Shown one piece after another: positions 1 to 10,739 of a stretch of DNA of 26,186 nt (positions are counted from its first letter, which is position 1; the number at the start of each line of letters is the position of its first letter). The notes under the pieces are model-generated. The model ran no database searches. It was not told where the DNA came from and saw nothing but the letters and a program-made list of their open reading frames with translations. Made by a program: the position numbers and the translations under genes. Origin of the DNA: Gracilaria gracilis (taxonomy: Eukaryota; Rhodophyta; Florideophyceae; Gracilariales; Gracilariaceae); NCBI GenBank assembly GCA_030374805.1, contig JARGSG010000156.1, positions 1 through 26,186 on the forward strand, written 5' to 3'.

Positions 1-3000
1 GGAGGGTTGAGATGTGGGGGAGTGCTTTTTGGAATGTAGGGTGGAGTGGTGAGGAGTGTGGAGATGTGGGGGAGTGCTTGTTGGAATGTAGGGTGGAGTG
101 GTGAGGAGGTGGGTGGAGTGGGTGGAGATGTGGGCGAATGCTTTGTGGAGATGTGGGGGAGTGCTTGTTGGAATGTAGGGTGGAGTGGTGAGGAGTGTGG
201 AGATGTGGGGGAGTGCTTGTTGGAAGGTAGGGTGGAGTGGTGAGGAGGTGGGTGGAGTGGAGGGAGATGCGGGCGAATGCTTGTTGGAATGTAGGGTGGA
301 GTGGTGAGGAGGTGGGTGGAGTGGGTGGAGATGTGGGCGAATGCTTTGTGGAGATGTGGGCGAGTGCTTTTTGGAATGTAGGGTGGAGTGGTGAGGAGGG
401 TTGAGATGTGGGGGAGTGCTTTTTCGAATGTAGGGTGGAGTGGTGAGGAGTGTGGAGATGTGGGGGAGTGCTTGTTGGAATGTAGGGTGGAGTGGTGAGG
501 AGTGTGGAGATGTGGGGGAGTGCTTGTTGGAAGGAGTGGAGTGGTGAGGAGGTGGGTGGAGTGGAGGGAGATGCGGGCGAATGCTTGTTGGAATGTAGGG
601 TGGAGTGGTGAGGAGGTGGGTGGAGTGGGTGGAGATGTGGGCGAATGCTTTGTGGAGATGTGGGCGAGTGCTTGTTGGAATGTAGGGTGGAGTGGTGAGG
701 AGTGTGGAGATGTGGGGGAGTGCTTGTTGGAATGTAGGGTGGAGTGGTGAGGAGGTGGGTGGAGTGGAGGGAGATGCGGGCGAATGCTTGTTGGAATGTA
801 GGGTGGAGTGGTGAGGAGGTGGGTGGAGTGGGTGGAGATGTGGGCGAATGCTTTGTGGAGATGTGGGCGAGTGCTTTTTGGAATGTAGGGTGGAGTGGTG
901 AGGAGGGTTGAGATGTGGGGGAGTGCTTTTTCGAATGTAGGGTGGAGTGGTGAGGAGTGTGGAGATGTGGGGGAGTGCTTGTTGGAATGTAGGGTGGAGT
1001 GGTGAGGAGGTGGGTGGAGTGGGTGGAGATGAGTGCTTTTTGGAATGTAGGGTGGAGTGGTGAGGAGTGTGGAGATGTGGGGGAGTGCTTGTTGGAATGT
1101 AGGGTGGAGTGGTGAGGAGGTGGGTGGAGTGGGTGGAGATGTGGGCGAATGCTTTGTGGAGATGTGGGCGAGTGCTTTTTGGAATGTAGGGTGGAGTGGT
1201 GAGGAGTGTGGAGATGTGGGGGACTGCTTGTTGGAATGTAGGGTGGAGTGGTGAGGAGTGTGGAGATGTGGGGGAGTGCTTGTTGGAATGTAGGGTGGAG
1301 TGGTGAGGAGGTGGGTGGAGTGGGTGGAGATGTGGGCGAATGCTTTGTGGAGATGTGGGGGAGTGCTTTTTGGAATGTAGGGTGGAGTGGTGAGTAGTGT
1401 GGAGATGTGGGGGAGTGCTTGTTGGAATGTAGGGTGGAGTGGTGAGGAGGTGGGTGGAGTGGGTGGAGATGTGGGCGAATGCTTTGTGGAGATGTGGGCG
1501 AGTGCTTTTTGGAATGTAGGGTGCAGTGGTGAGGAGTGTGGAGATGTGGGCGAGTGCGTTTTGGAATGTAGGGTGGAGTGGTGAGGAGGTGGGTGGAGTG
1601 GGTGGAGATGTGGGCGAATGCTTTGTGGAGATGTGGGCGAGTGCTTTTTGGAATGTAGGGTGGAGTGGTGAGGAGTGTGGAGATGTGGGCGAGTGCTTTT
1701 TGGAATGTAGGGTGGAGTGGTGAGGAGGTGGGTGGAGTGGGTGGAGATGTGGGCGAATGCTTTGTGGAGATGTGGGCGAGTGCTTTTTGGAATGTAGAGT
1801 GGAGTGGTGAGAAGTGTGGAGATGTGGGCGAATGCTTTGTGGAGATGTGGGCGAGTGCTTTTTGGAATGTAGGGTGGAGTGGTGAGGAGTGTGGAGATGT
1901 GGGGGAGTGCTTTTTGGAATGTAGGGTGGAGTGGTGAGGAGTGTGGAGATGTGGGGGACTGCTTGTTGGAATGTAGGGTGGAGTGGTGAGGAGGTGGGTG
2001 GAGTGGGTGGAGATGTGGGCGAATGCTTTGTGCAGATGTGGGGGAGTGCTTGTTGGAATGTAGGGTGGAGTGGTGAGGAGTGTGGAGATGTGGGGGAGTG
2101 CTTGTTGGAATGTAGGGTGGAGTGCTGAGGAGGTGGGTGGAGTGGGTGGAGATGTGGGCGAATGCTTTGTGGAGATGTGGGCGAGTGCTTTTTGGAATGT
2201 AGGGTGGAGTGGTGAGGAGGTGGGTGCAGTGGGTGGAGATGTGGGCGAATGCTTTGTGGAGATGTGGGCGAGTGCTTTTTGGAATGTAGGGTGGAGTGGT
2301 GAGGAGTGTGGAGATGTGGGCGAGTGCTTTTTGGAATGTAGGGTGGAGTGGTGAGGAGGTGGGTGGAGTGGGTGGAGATGTGGGCGAATGCTTTGTGGAG
2401 ATGTGGGGGAGTGCTTTTTGGAATGTAGGGTGGAGTGGTGAGGAGTGTGGAGATGTGGGCGAGTGCTTTTTGGAATGTAGGGTGGAGTGGTGAGGAGTGT
2501 GGAGATGTGGGGGACTGCTTGTTGGAATGTAGGGTGGAGTGGTGAGGAGGTGGGTGGAGTGGGTGGAGATGTGGGCGAATGCTTTGTGGAGATGTGGGGG
2601 AGTGCTTTTTGGAATGTAGGGTGGAGTGGTGAGGAATGTGGAGATGTGGGGGAGTGCTTGTTGGAATGTAGGGTGGAGTGGTGAGGAGGTGGGTGGAGTG
2701 GGTGGAGATGTGGGCGAATGCTTTGTGGAGATGTGGGCGAGTGCTTTTTGGAATGTAGGGTGGAGTGGTGAGGAGTGTGGAGATGTGGGCGAGTGCTTTT
2801 TGGAATGTAGGGTGGAGTGGTGAGGAGTGTGGAGATGTGGGCGAGTGCTTGTTGGAATGTAGGGTGGAGTGGTGGAATGGAGGGTGGAGTGGAGAGGAGT
2901 GTGGAGATGTGGGCGAGTGCTTTTTGGAATGTAGGGTGGAGTGGTGAGGAGTGTGGAGATGTGGGGGAGTGCTTGTTGGAATGTAGGGTGGAGTGGTGAG

Positions 3001-5365
3001 GAGTGTGGAGATGTGGGGGAGTGCTTGTTGGAATGTAGGGTGGAGTGGTGAGGAGGTGGGTGGAGTGGGTGGAGATGTGGGCGAATGCTTTGTGGAGATG
3101 TGGGGGAGTGCTTTTTGGAATGTATGGTGGAGTGGTGAGGAATGTGGAGATGTGGGGGAGTGCTTGTTGGAATGTAGGGTGGAGTGGTGAGGAGGTGGGT
3201 GGAGTGGGTGGAGATGTGGGCGAATGATTTGTGGAGATGTGGGGGAGTGCTTTTTGGAATGTAGGGTGGAGTGGTGAGGAGTGTGGAGATGTGGGGGAGT
3301 GCTTGTTGGAATGTAGGGTGGAGTGCTGAGGAGGTGGGTGGAGTGGGTGGAGATGTGGGCGAATGCTTTGTGGAGATGTGGGCGAGTGCTTTTTGGAATG
3401 TAGGGTGGAGTGGTGAGGAGTGTGGAGATGTGGGCGAGTGCTTTTTGGAATGTAGGGTGGAGTGGTGAGGAGTGTGGAGATGTGGGAGACTGCTTGTTGG
3501 AATGTAGGGTGGAGTGGTGAGGAGGTGGGTGGAGTGGGTGGAGATGTGGGCGAATGCTTTGTGGAGATGTGGGGGAGTGCTTGTTGGAATGTAAGGTGGA
3601 GTGGTGAGGAGGTGGGTGGAGTGGGTGGAGATGTGGGCGAATGCTTTGTGGAGATGTGGGCGAGTGCTTTTTGGAATGTAGGGTGGAGTGGTGAGGAGTG
3701 TGGAGATGTGGGCGAGTGCTTTTTGGAATGTAGGGTGGAGTGGTGAGGAGTGTGGAGATGTGGGGGACTGCTTGTTGGAATGTAGGGTGGAGTGGTGAGG
3801 AGGTGGGTGGAGTGGGTGGAGATGTGGGCGAATGCTTTGTGGAGATGTGGGGGAGTGCTTGTTGGAATGTAGGGTGGAGTGGTGAGGAGTGTGGAGATGT
3901 GGGGGAGTGCTTGTTGGAAGGTAGGGTGGAGTGGTGAGGAGGTGGGTGGAGTGGAGGGAGATGCGGGCGAATGCTTGTTGGAATGTGGAAGTGTGAGGAG
4001 GGTGGAGTGGTGAGGAGCTTTGTGGAGATGTGGGGAGTGCTTTTTGGAATGTAGGGTGGAGTGGTGTGGTGAGGAGTGCTTTTTGGAATGTAGGGTGGAG
4101 TTGTGGAGATGTGGGCGAGTGCTTTTTGGAATGTAGGGTGGAGTGGTGAGGAGTGTGGAGATGTGGGCGAGTGCTTGTTGGAATGTAGGGTGGAGTGGTG
4201 AGGAGGTGGGTGGAGTGGGTGGAGATGTGGGCGAATGCTTTGTGGAGATGTGGGCGAGTGCTTTTTGGAATGTAGGGTGGAGTGGTGAGGAGTGTGGAGA
4301 TGTGGGGGAGTGCTTGTTGGAATGTAGGGTGGAGTGGTGAGGAGGTGGGTGGAGTGGGTGGAGATGTGGGCGAATGCTTTGTGGAGATGTGGGCGAGTGC
4401 TTTTTGGAATGTAGGGTGGAGTGGTGAGGAGTGTGGAGATGTGGGGGAGTGCTTTTTGGAATGTAGGGTGGAGTGGTGAGGAGTGTGGAGATGTGGGGGA
4501 GTGCTTGTTGGAATGTAGGGTGGAGTGGTGAGGAGTGTGGAGATGTGGGGGAGTGCTTGTTGGAAGGTAGGGTGGAGTGGTGAGGAGGTGGGTGGAGTGG
4601 AGGGAGATGCGGGCGAATGCTTGTTGGAATGTAGGGTGGAGTGGTGAGGAGGTGGGTGGAGTGGGTGGAGATGTGGGCGAATGCTTTGTGGAGATGTGGG
4701 CGAGTGCTTATTGGAATGTAGGGTGGAGTGGTGAGGAGGGTTGAGATGTAGGGGAGTGCTTTTTCGAATGTAGGGTGGAGTGGTGAGGAGTGTGGAGATG
4801 TGGGGGAGTGCTTGTTGGAAGGTAGGGTGGAGTGGTGAGGAGGTGGGTGGAGTGGAGGGAGATGCGGGCGAATGCTTGTTGGAATGTAGGGTGGAGTGGT
4901 GAGGAGGTGGGTGGAGTGGGTGGAGATGTGGGCGAATGCTTTGTGGAGATGTGGGGGAGTGCTTGTTGGAATGTAGGGTGGAGTGGTGAGGAGTGTGGAG
5001 ATGTGGGGGAGTGCTTGTTGGAATGTAGGGTGGAGTGGTGAGGAGGTGGGTGGAGTGGAGGGAGATGCGGGCGAATGCTTGTTGGAATGTAGGGTGGAGT
5101 GGTGAGGAGGTGGGTGGAGTGGGTGGAGATGTGGGCGAATGCTTTGTGGAGATGTGGGCGAGTGCTTTTTGGAATGTAGGGTGGAGTGGTGAGGAGGGTT
5201 GAGATGTGGGGGAGTGCTTTTTGGAATGTAGGGTGGAGTGGTGAGGAGGTGGGTGGAGTGGGTGGAGATGTGGGCGAATGCTTTGTGGAGATGTGGGCGA
5301 GTGCTTTTTGGAATGTAGGGTGGAGTGGTGAGGAGGGTTGAGATGTGGGGGAGTGCTTTTTCGAA

Positions 5366-6495
5366 TGTAGGGTGGAGTGGTGAGGAGTGTGGAGATGTGG
5401 GGGAGTGCTTGTTGGAATGTAGGGTGGAGTGGTGAGGAGGTGGGTGGAGTGGGTGGAGATGTGGGCGAATGCTTTGTGGAGATGTGGGGGAGTGCTTGTT
5501 GGAATGTAGGGTGGAGTGGTGAGGAGTGTGGAGATGTGGGGGAGTGCTTGTTGGAAGGTAGGGTGGAGTGGTGAGGAGGTGGGTGGAGTGGAGGGAGATG
5601 CGGGAGAATGCTTGTTGGAATGTAGGGTGGAGTGGTGAGGAGGTGGGTGGAGTGGGTGGAGATGTGGGCGAATGCTTTGTGGAGATGTGGGCGAGTGCTT
5701 TTTGGAATGTAGGGTGGAGTGGTGAGGAGGGTTGAGATGTGGGGGAGTGCTTTTTCGAATGTAGGGTGGAGTGGTGAGGAGTGTGGAGATGTGGGGGAGT
5801 GCTTGTTGGAATGTAGGGTGGAGTGGTGAGGAGGTGGGTGGAGTGGGTGGAGATGTGGGCGAATGCGTTGTGGAGATGTGGGGGAGTGCTTGTTGGAATG
5901 TAGGGTGGAGTGGTGAGGAGTGTGGAGATGTGGGGGAGTGCTTGTTGGAAGGTAGGGTGGAGTGGTGAGGAGGTGGGTGGAGTGGAGGGAGATGCGGGCG
6001 AATGCTTGTTGGAATGTAGGGTGGAGTGGTGAGGAGGTGGGTGGAGTGGGTGGAGATGTGGGCGAATGCTTTGTGGAGATGTGGGCGAGTGCTTTTTGGA
6101 ATGTAGGGTGGAGTGGTGAGGAGGGTTGAGATGTGGGGGAGTGCTTTTTCGAATGTAGGGTGGAGTGGTGAGGAGTGTGGAGATGTGGGGGAGTGCTTGT
6201 TGGAATGTAGGGTGGAGTGGTGAGGAGGTGGGTGGAGTGGGTGGAGATGTGGGCGAATGCTTTGTGGAGATGTGGGGGAGTGCTTGTTGGAATGTAGGGT
6301 GGAGTGGTGAGGAGTGTGGAGATGTGGGGGAGTGCTTGTTGGAAGGTAGGGTGGAGTGGTGAGGAGGTGGGTGGAGTGGAGGGAGATGCGGGCGAATGCT
6401 TGTTGGAATGTAGGGTGGAGTGGTGAAGAGGTGGGTGGAGTGGGTGGAGATGTGGGCGAATGCTTTGTGGAGATGTGGGCGAGTGCTTTTTGGAA
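5366..6495. repeat. 394-bp higher-order repeat block
   Basis: Within the left array the unit order A-B-A-C-B-D (52+87+52+64+87+52 = 394 bp) recurs with identical spacing. Equivalent points fall at 5377, 5771 and 6165. The third copy ends before its D unit. One further copy-like stretch starts at the window's left edge, with equivalent points near 46 and 440. The copies differ by isolated substitutions, for example GAATGCGTTG in the second copy. Block edges are approximate. Confidence 0.8.
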
Positions 6496-7644
6496 TGTAG
6501 GGTGGAGTGGTGAGGAGTGTGGAGATGTGGGCGAGTTTTTGGAATGTAGGGTGGAGTGGTGAGGAGGTGGGTGCAGTGGGTGGAGATGTGGGCGAATGCT
6601 TTGTGGAGATGTGGGCGAGTGCTTTTTGGAATGTAGGGTGGAGTGGTGAGGAGTGTGGAGATGTGGGCGAGTGCTTTTTGGAATGTAGGGTGGAGTGGTG
6701 AGGAGGGTGGAGATGTGGGCGAATGCTTTGTGGAGATGTGGGGGAGTGCTTTTTGGAATGTAGGGTGGAGTGGTGAGGAGTGTGGAGATGTGGGCGAGTG
6801 CTTTTTGGAATGTAGGGTGGAGTGGGGAGGAGTGTAAAGATGTGGGGGAGTGCTTGTTGGAATGTAGGGTGGAGTGGTGAGGAGGTGGGTGGAGTGGGTG
6901 GAGATGTGGGCGAATGCTTTGTGGAGATGTGGGGGAGTGCTTTTTGGAATGTAGGGTGGAGTGGTGAGGAGTGTGGAGATGTGGGGGAGTGCTTGTTGGA
7001 ATGTAGGGTGGAGTGGTGAGGAGGTGGGTGGAGTGGGTGGAGATGTGGGCGAATGCTTTGTGGAGATGTAGGGGAGTGCTTGTTGGAATGTAGGGTGGAG
7101 TGGTGAGGAGTGTGGAGATGTGGGCGAGTGCTTTTTGAAATGTAGGGTGGAGTGGTGAGGAGTGTGGAGATGTGGGGGAGTGCTTGTTGGAATGTAGGGT
7201 GGAGTGTTGAGGAGGTGGGTGGAGTGGGTGGAGATGTGGGCGAATGATTTGTGGAGATGTGGGGGAGTGCTTTTTGGAATGTAGGGTGGAGTGTTGAGGA
7301 GTGTGGAGATGTGGGGGAGTGCTTGTTGGAATGTAGGGTGGAGTGCTGAGGAGGTGGGTGGAGTGGGTGGAGATGTGGGCGAATGCTTTGTGGAGATGTG
7401 GGCGAGTGCTTTTTGGAATGTAGGGTGGAGTGCTGAGGAGGTGGGTGGAGTGGGTGGAGATGTGGGCGAATGCTTTGTGGAGATGTGGGCGAGTGCTTTT
7501 TGGAATGTAGGGTGGAGTGGTGAGGAATGTGGAGATGTGGGGGAGTGCTTGTTGGAATGTAGGGTGGAGTGGTGAGGAGGTGGGTGGAGTGGGTGGAGAT
7601 GTGGGCGAATGATTTGTTGAGATGTGGGGGAGTGCTTTTTGGAA

Positions 7645-8720
7645 TGTAGGGTGGAGTGGTGAGGAGTGTGGAGATGTGGGGGAGTGCTTGTTGGAATGTA
7701 GGGTGGAGTGGTGAGGAGGTGGGTGGAGTGGGTGGAGATGTGGGCGAATGCTTTGTGGAGATGTGGGCGAGTGCTTTTTGGAATGTAGGGTGGAGTGGTG
7801 AGGAGGTGGGTGGAGTGGGTGGAGATGTGGGCGAGTGCTTTTTGGAATGTAGGGTGGAGTGGTGAGGAGGTGGGTGGAGTGGGTGGAGATGTGGGCGAAT
7901 GCTTTGTGGAGATGTGGGCGAGTGCTTTTTGGAATGTAGGGTGGAGTGGTGAGGAGTGTGGAGATGTGGGCGAGTGCTTTTTGGAATGTAGGGTGGAGTG
8001 GTGAGGAGTGTGGAGATGTGGGGGAGTGCTTGTTGGAATGTAGGGTGGAGTGGTGAGGAATGTGGAGATGTGGGGGAGTGCTTGTTGGAATGTAGGGTGG
8101 AGTGGTGAGGAGGTGGGTGGAGTGGGTGGAGATGTGGGCGAATGATTTGTGGAGATGTGGGGGAGTGCTTTTTGGAATGTAGGGTGGAGTGGTGAGGAGT
8201 GTGGAGATGTGGGGGAGTGCTTGTTGGAATGTAGGGTGGAGTGCTGAGGAGGTGGGTGGAGTGGGTGGAGATGTGGGCGAATGCTTTGTGGAGATGTGGG
8301 CGAGTGCTTTTTGGAATGTAGGGTGGAGTGGTGAGGAGGTGGGTGGAGTGGGTGGAGATGTGGGCGAGTGCTTTTTGGAATGTAGGGTGGAGTGGTGAGG
8401 AGGTGGGTGGAGTGGGTGGAGATGTGGGCGAATGCTTTGTGGAGATGTGGGCGAGTGCTTTTTGGAATGTAGGGTGGAGTGGTGAGGAGTGTGGAGATGT
8501 GGGCGAGTGCTTTTTGGAACGTATGTGGGCGAATGCTTTGTGGAGATGTGGGCGATGTGCTTTTTGGAATGTAGGGTGGAGTGGTGAGGAGTGTGGGGTG
8601 GAGGGTGGAGTGGTGAGGAGTGTGGAGATGTGGGGGAGTGCTTGTTGGAATGTAGGGTGGAGTGGTGAGGAATGTGGAGATGTGGGGGAGTGCTTGTTGG
8701 AATGTAGGGTGGAGTGGTGA
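7645..8720. repeat. 533-bp higher-order repeat block
   Basis: Unit order A-B-E-B-A-A-A-B adds up to 52+87+64+87+52+52+52+87 = 533 bp. It is seen as equivalent points at 7656 and 8189. The second copy is interrupted by an irregular patch near 8517-8610. The same 533-bp period appears on the far side of the transposon at 21069 and 21602, so the two satellite blocks are parts of one array. Block edges are approximate. Confidence 0.75.
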
Positions 8721-9125
8721 GGAGGTGGGTGGAGTGGGTGGAGATGTGGGCGAATGATTTGTGGAGATGTGGGGGAGTGCTTTTTGGAATGTAGGGTGGA
8801 GTGGTGAGGAGTGTGGAGATGTGGGGGAGTGCTTGTTGGAATGTAGGGTGGAGTGGTGAGGAGGTGGGTGGAGTGGGTGGAGATGTGGGCGAATGCTTTG
8901 TGGAGATGTGGGCGAGTGCTTTTTGGAATGTAGGGTGGAGTGGTGAGGAGTGTGGAGATGTGGGCGAGTGCTTTTTGGAATGTAGGGTGGAGTGGTGAGG
9001 AGTGTGGAGATGTGGGGGACTGCTTGTTGGAATGTAGGGTGGAGTGGTGAGGAGGTGGGTGGAGTGGGTGGAGATGTGGGCGAATGCTTTGTGGAGATGT
9101 GGGCGAGTGCTTTTTGGAATGTAGG

Positions 9126-9133
9126 GTGGAGTG
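9126..9133. repeat. Left target-site duplication, GTGGAGTG
   Basis: The eight bases GTGGAGTG directly precede the left terminal inverted repeat. They are repeated exactly at 20925-20932, directly after the right one. Eight bp is the usual duplication length for hAT transposition. The preceding GTAGG and the following GTGAGG on the right side rebuild an ordinary satellite unit when joined. One extra matching G (9125 and 20924) makes a 9-bp reading possible, but the symmetry of the terminal repeats favours 8 bp. Confidence 0.88.
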
Positions 9134-9167
9134 CCACGAAACCGGAAAATGGAAACTTTCCTCGTCC
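9134..9167. repeat. Left terminal inverted repeat (34 bp, imperfect)
   Basis: The repeat starts CCACG, has eight unlike bases (9139-9146), then matches the reverse complement of 20891-20911 at all 21 positions (9147-9167). In total 27 of 34 positions agree, and the spacing is identical at both ends, which fixes the element boundary. It contains the near-palindrome GGAAACTTTCC (9151-9161). Confidence 0.9.
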
Positions 9168-9185
9168 TGGAGGAAATTTCCTCCA
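9168..9185. repeat. 18-bp perfect palindrome next to the left end
   Basis: TGGAGGAAATTTCCTCCA equals its own reverse complement and lies directly inside the left terminal repeat. It shares the GGAAA-TTTCC theme with the terminal repeats. Subterminal repeated motifs are known transposase-binding sites in hAT elements. That it has this role here is inference. Confidence 0.75.
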
Positions 9186-9592
9186 CAAGGGCACGTTCGC
9201 TTGATAGCCCTAACTTGATTAAACTTAGGTGGATACTAGAACACGTGTTCAACTAATAGGCATTTTCAATGCATATTCTTTTGCACTCATGCAATTCACA
9301 GAGACGCTTTCAAGCCATAGACAGCTCTTGTCAGTTCTTCTGTCACCTTCCTGACACACCTAAGCGTAGTGCTGTACACTAGGCAGCGTGTAACACGTCA
9401 TACAACATTATTTACGGCCCTTACGGGCCGTACTCAGAGATATGAGACACGCTATGACAATTATCGCTGATACAACACTACGAATCGCGTTATATGACAT
9501 ATCAGCGGGAGTGGTACTATCTGCACTTGCTCTCAAAGAGAAGGTCTCAATTGTGACGATCGAATTCCAGCCACGCTTATCACGTCCCCATC
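9186..9592. other. Left subterminal non-coding region
   Basis: No gene is supported in these 407 bases. The region holds a 12-bp palindrome GAACACGTGTTC (9239-9250), a hairpin with an 8-bp stem (TACGGCCC, loop TTAC, GGGCCGTA; 9413-9432), and four CACGT motifs (9192, 9242, 9394, 9581). It probably contains the promoter of the gene starting at 9593 and transposase-binding sites. I see no clear TATA box. Confidence 0.55.
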
Positions 9593-10562
9593 ATGGGTGA
9601 ATTCAAGTACGTACTAAAACAAACCAACTTTTTGACTACAATGTACGACTAACAACCTCAATTGCTAAGCTTCTCTCCATTATTTGAACCAAATCCGTTT
9701 ACTGATCCTCTGATTGACATACTTAAAGAAGGCAACAAACCGTACTCCACAGAACTTTACCAGAAACTATGTAACGCAATCGCCAGATTTATGTGGGTGA
9801 ACGCATTACCATTTGATGTAGATCAACCAATCTTCCAGTCGATTTTTCGTAGAACTGTGAAATCATATCCATGGTTTGGAGACCACGAATTGACCACGCT
9901 AAAGATTTTCAGCATCATTCAGGACTATCATCAGCGATTGCACGGTAACTTTGTGAAGCACATACGCCGAGTGACAGAACCACGTCTCGATCATTTCATT
10001 AGAATCTATATACATTGTTTGTATCTGATTGGAGGAAAAGTGGTGCTGAGTTTTGTTGCTGACGTTGACCGCGATGGAAAGTATGTTGTGTATATGGGAT
10101 CCCTTACGGTATTTTATGAAGAAGTTACTTATAATATCTTTGAAGAGCAGATGCTTTGTTTGCTCGAAGAGTATGTGAAGGTCGAAAATATTTCGTGTCT
10201 TGCGGGAAATGCGTTTGCGTGCAATGAATTGGTTAAACTCTTTTGTATTCGTCACAAGATCGTTCGGTATTGTTATGTGGAATTATCGAAGGCTGTCAAT
10301 TACATTATTCTTGAAAACATATCAAGTACAACGTTAAGTATTTACCGCGGACGTGTACAGACCCAGCTTCGCAAAGTGTACCTGTTCGGGGTCTGGAATC
10401 TTGCAATCAGGTACCCCGAAACTTGGGGTCGTTTCTACAATGTGGAAGAATCTCTTCTAATTTCAGTAAGTTCAAATCCTCTTTCTTCAGCAAAGCATCA
10501 TATCCTACTTACAATCAGGTTTATTGTTTTAGATTGGAGATAAGACGATGACTATTAAGTAA
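9593..10562 (+). CDS. hAT-transposase-like protein, catalytic residues lost (spliced model)
   Basis: My model joins 9593-9606, 9670-10465 and 10533-10562 and gives 279 aa. The long middle frame has no ATG at its start and an in-frame TAA just upstream. A 63-bp intron with CTAAC before its AG acceptor links it in frame to ATG GGT GAA TTC. A second intron of 67 bp (GTAAGT...TTTTAG) leads to IGDKTMTIK and a stop. The protein resembles the N-terminal and middle part of hAT transposases: its ARFMWVNALPF lines up with TRFFVKHMLPF of the transposase in the same element, followed by a similar helical stretch and an alternating strand pattern. Where the active protein has DGWTD and SDNTSS, this one has no aspartate (the second site reads LAGNAFACN). 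The zinc finger and the C-terminal hAT dimerisation region are absent. It could be a domesticated or regulatory relative, or a decayed copy whose frame stayed open. The homology call is by eye. Confidence 0.55.
9607..9669 (+). other. Predicted intron 1 of the hAT-like gene (63 bp)
   Basis: The donor is GTACGT (9607), the branch-like sequence is GACTAAC (9646-9652), and the acceptor is GCTAAG ending at 9669. Splicing converts an otherwise ATG-less frame with an upstream in-frame stop into an ATG-initiated one. It leaves two bases before the intron that complete an AAC codon. Confidence 0.5.
10466..10532 (+). other. Predicted intron 2 of the hAT-like gene (67 bp)
   Basis: The donor is GTAAGT (10466) and the acceptor TTGTTTTAG ends at 10532, with a T-rich tract before it. 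Without splicing the frame would also stay open to 10543, so splicing changes only the last residues. The strong donor and acceptor and the size match with intron 1 favour an intron. Confidence 0.55.
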
Positions 10563-10739
10563 CAAGCGTGTCGGTTTTGTTTCCGCCTTTTCTTTGCGAA
10601 TGAAATACTTGCGAAGAACGAAAACGGTTTTGTAAAGTGAAAGCGCGATAATTGAAGGCATTTCTACAATTCCTACTCGTCAGTCTTCATTTTCTTCACC
10701 CCCTCTTATCATTGTTTGAGGCGAACTACATCGTCGTTA

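Larger units (their letters stand above)
1..9133. repeat. Left satellite array (52/64/87-bp units)
   Basis: This stretch is a continuous head-to-tail satellite. Nearly every unit begins GTAGGGTGGAGTGGTGAGGA and ends GAGTGCTTGTTGGAAT or GAGTGCTTTTTGGAAT. I can separate five unit types. A is 52 bp and carries GTGTGGAGATGTGGGGGAG. B is 87 bp and carries GGTGGGTGGAGTGGGTGG followed by a GCGAATGCTTTGTGGAG insert. C is 64 bp and carries GGAGGGAGATGCGGGCGAA. D is 52 bp and carries GGGTTGAGATG and usually TTTTTCGAAT. E is 64 bp and is B without its 23-bp insert. Units differ by a few substitutions that recur, such as GTGCTGAGG for GTGGTGAGG and GAATGATTT for GAATGCTTT. Disturbed patches lie near 2868-2895, 3980-4110 and 8517-8610. 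The plus strand is rich in G and T and almost free of C. No gene is supported here. Confidence 0.97.

Noticed and set aside
46..243. Many 60-130-codon plus-strand frames reading MVRSVEMWGSACWNVGWSGE and the like
   Set aside because: They are repeats of the satellite unit with stops wherever unit order changes, with no conserved start context or family match.
1..9133. CRISPR array or telomere
   Set aside because: There are no unique spacers between constant repeats, units vary in length, and no short telomeric repeat occurs. This is a satellite.
4708..9252. 1514-codon minus-strand reading frame rich in His, Pro, Ser and Thr
   Set aside because: It lies almost wholly in satellite. The plus strand almost never contains TTA, CTA or TCA, so all minus frames stay open. 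The 52- and 64-bp units change frame at each step, and the frame ends only where one unit has CTTATT for CTTGTT.
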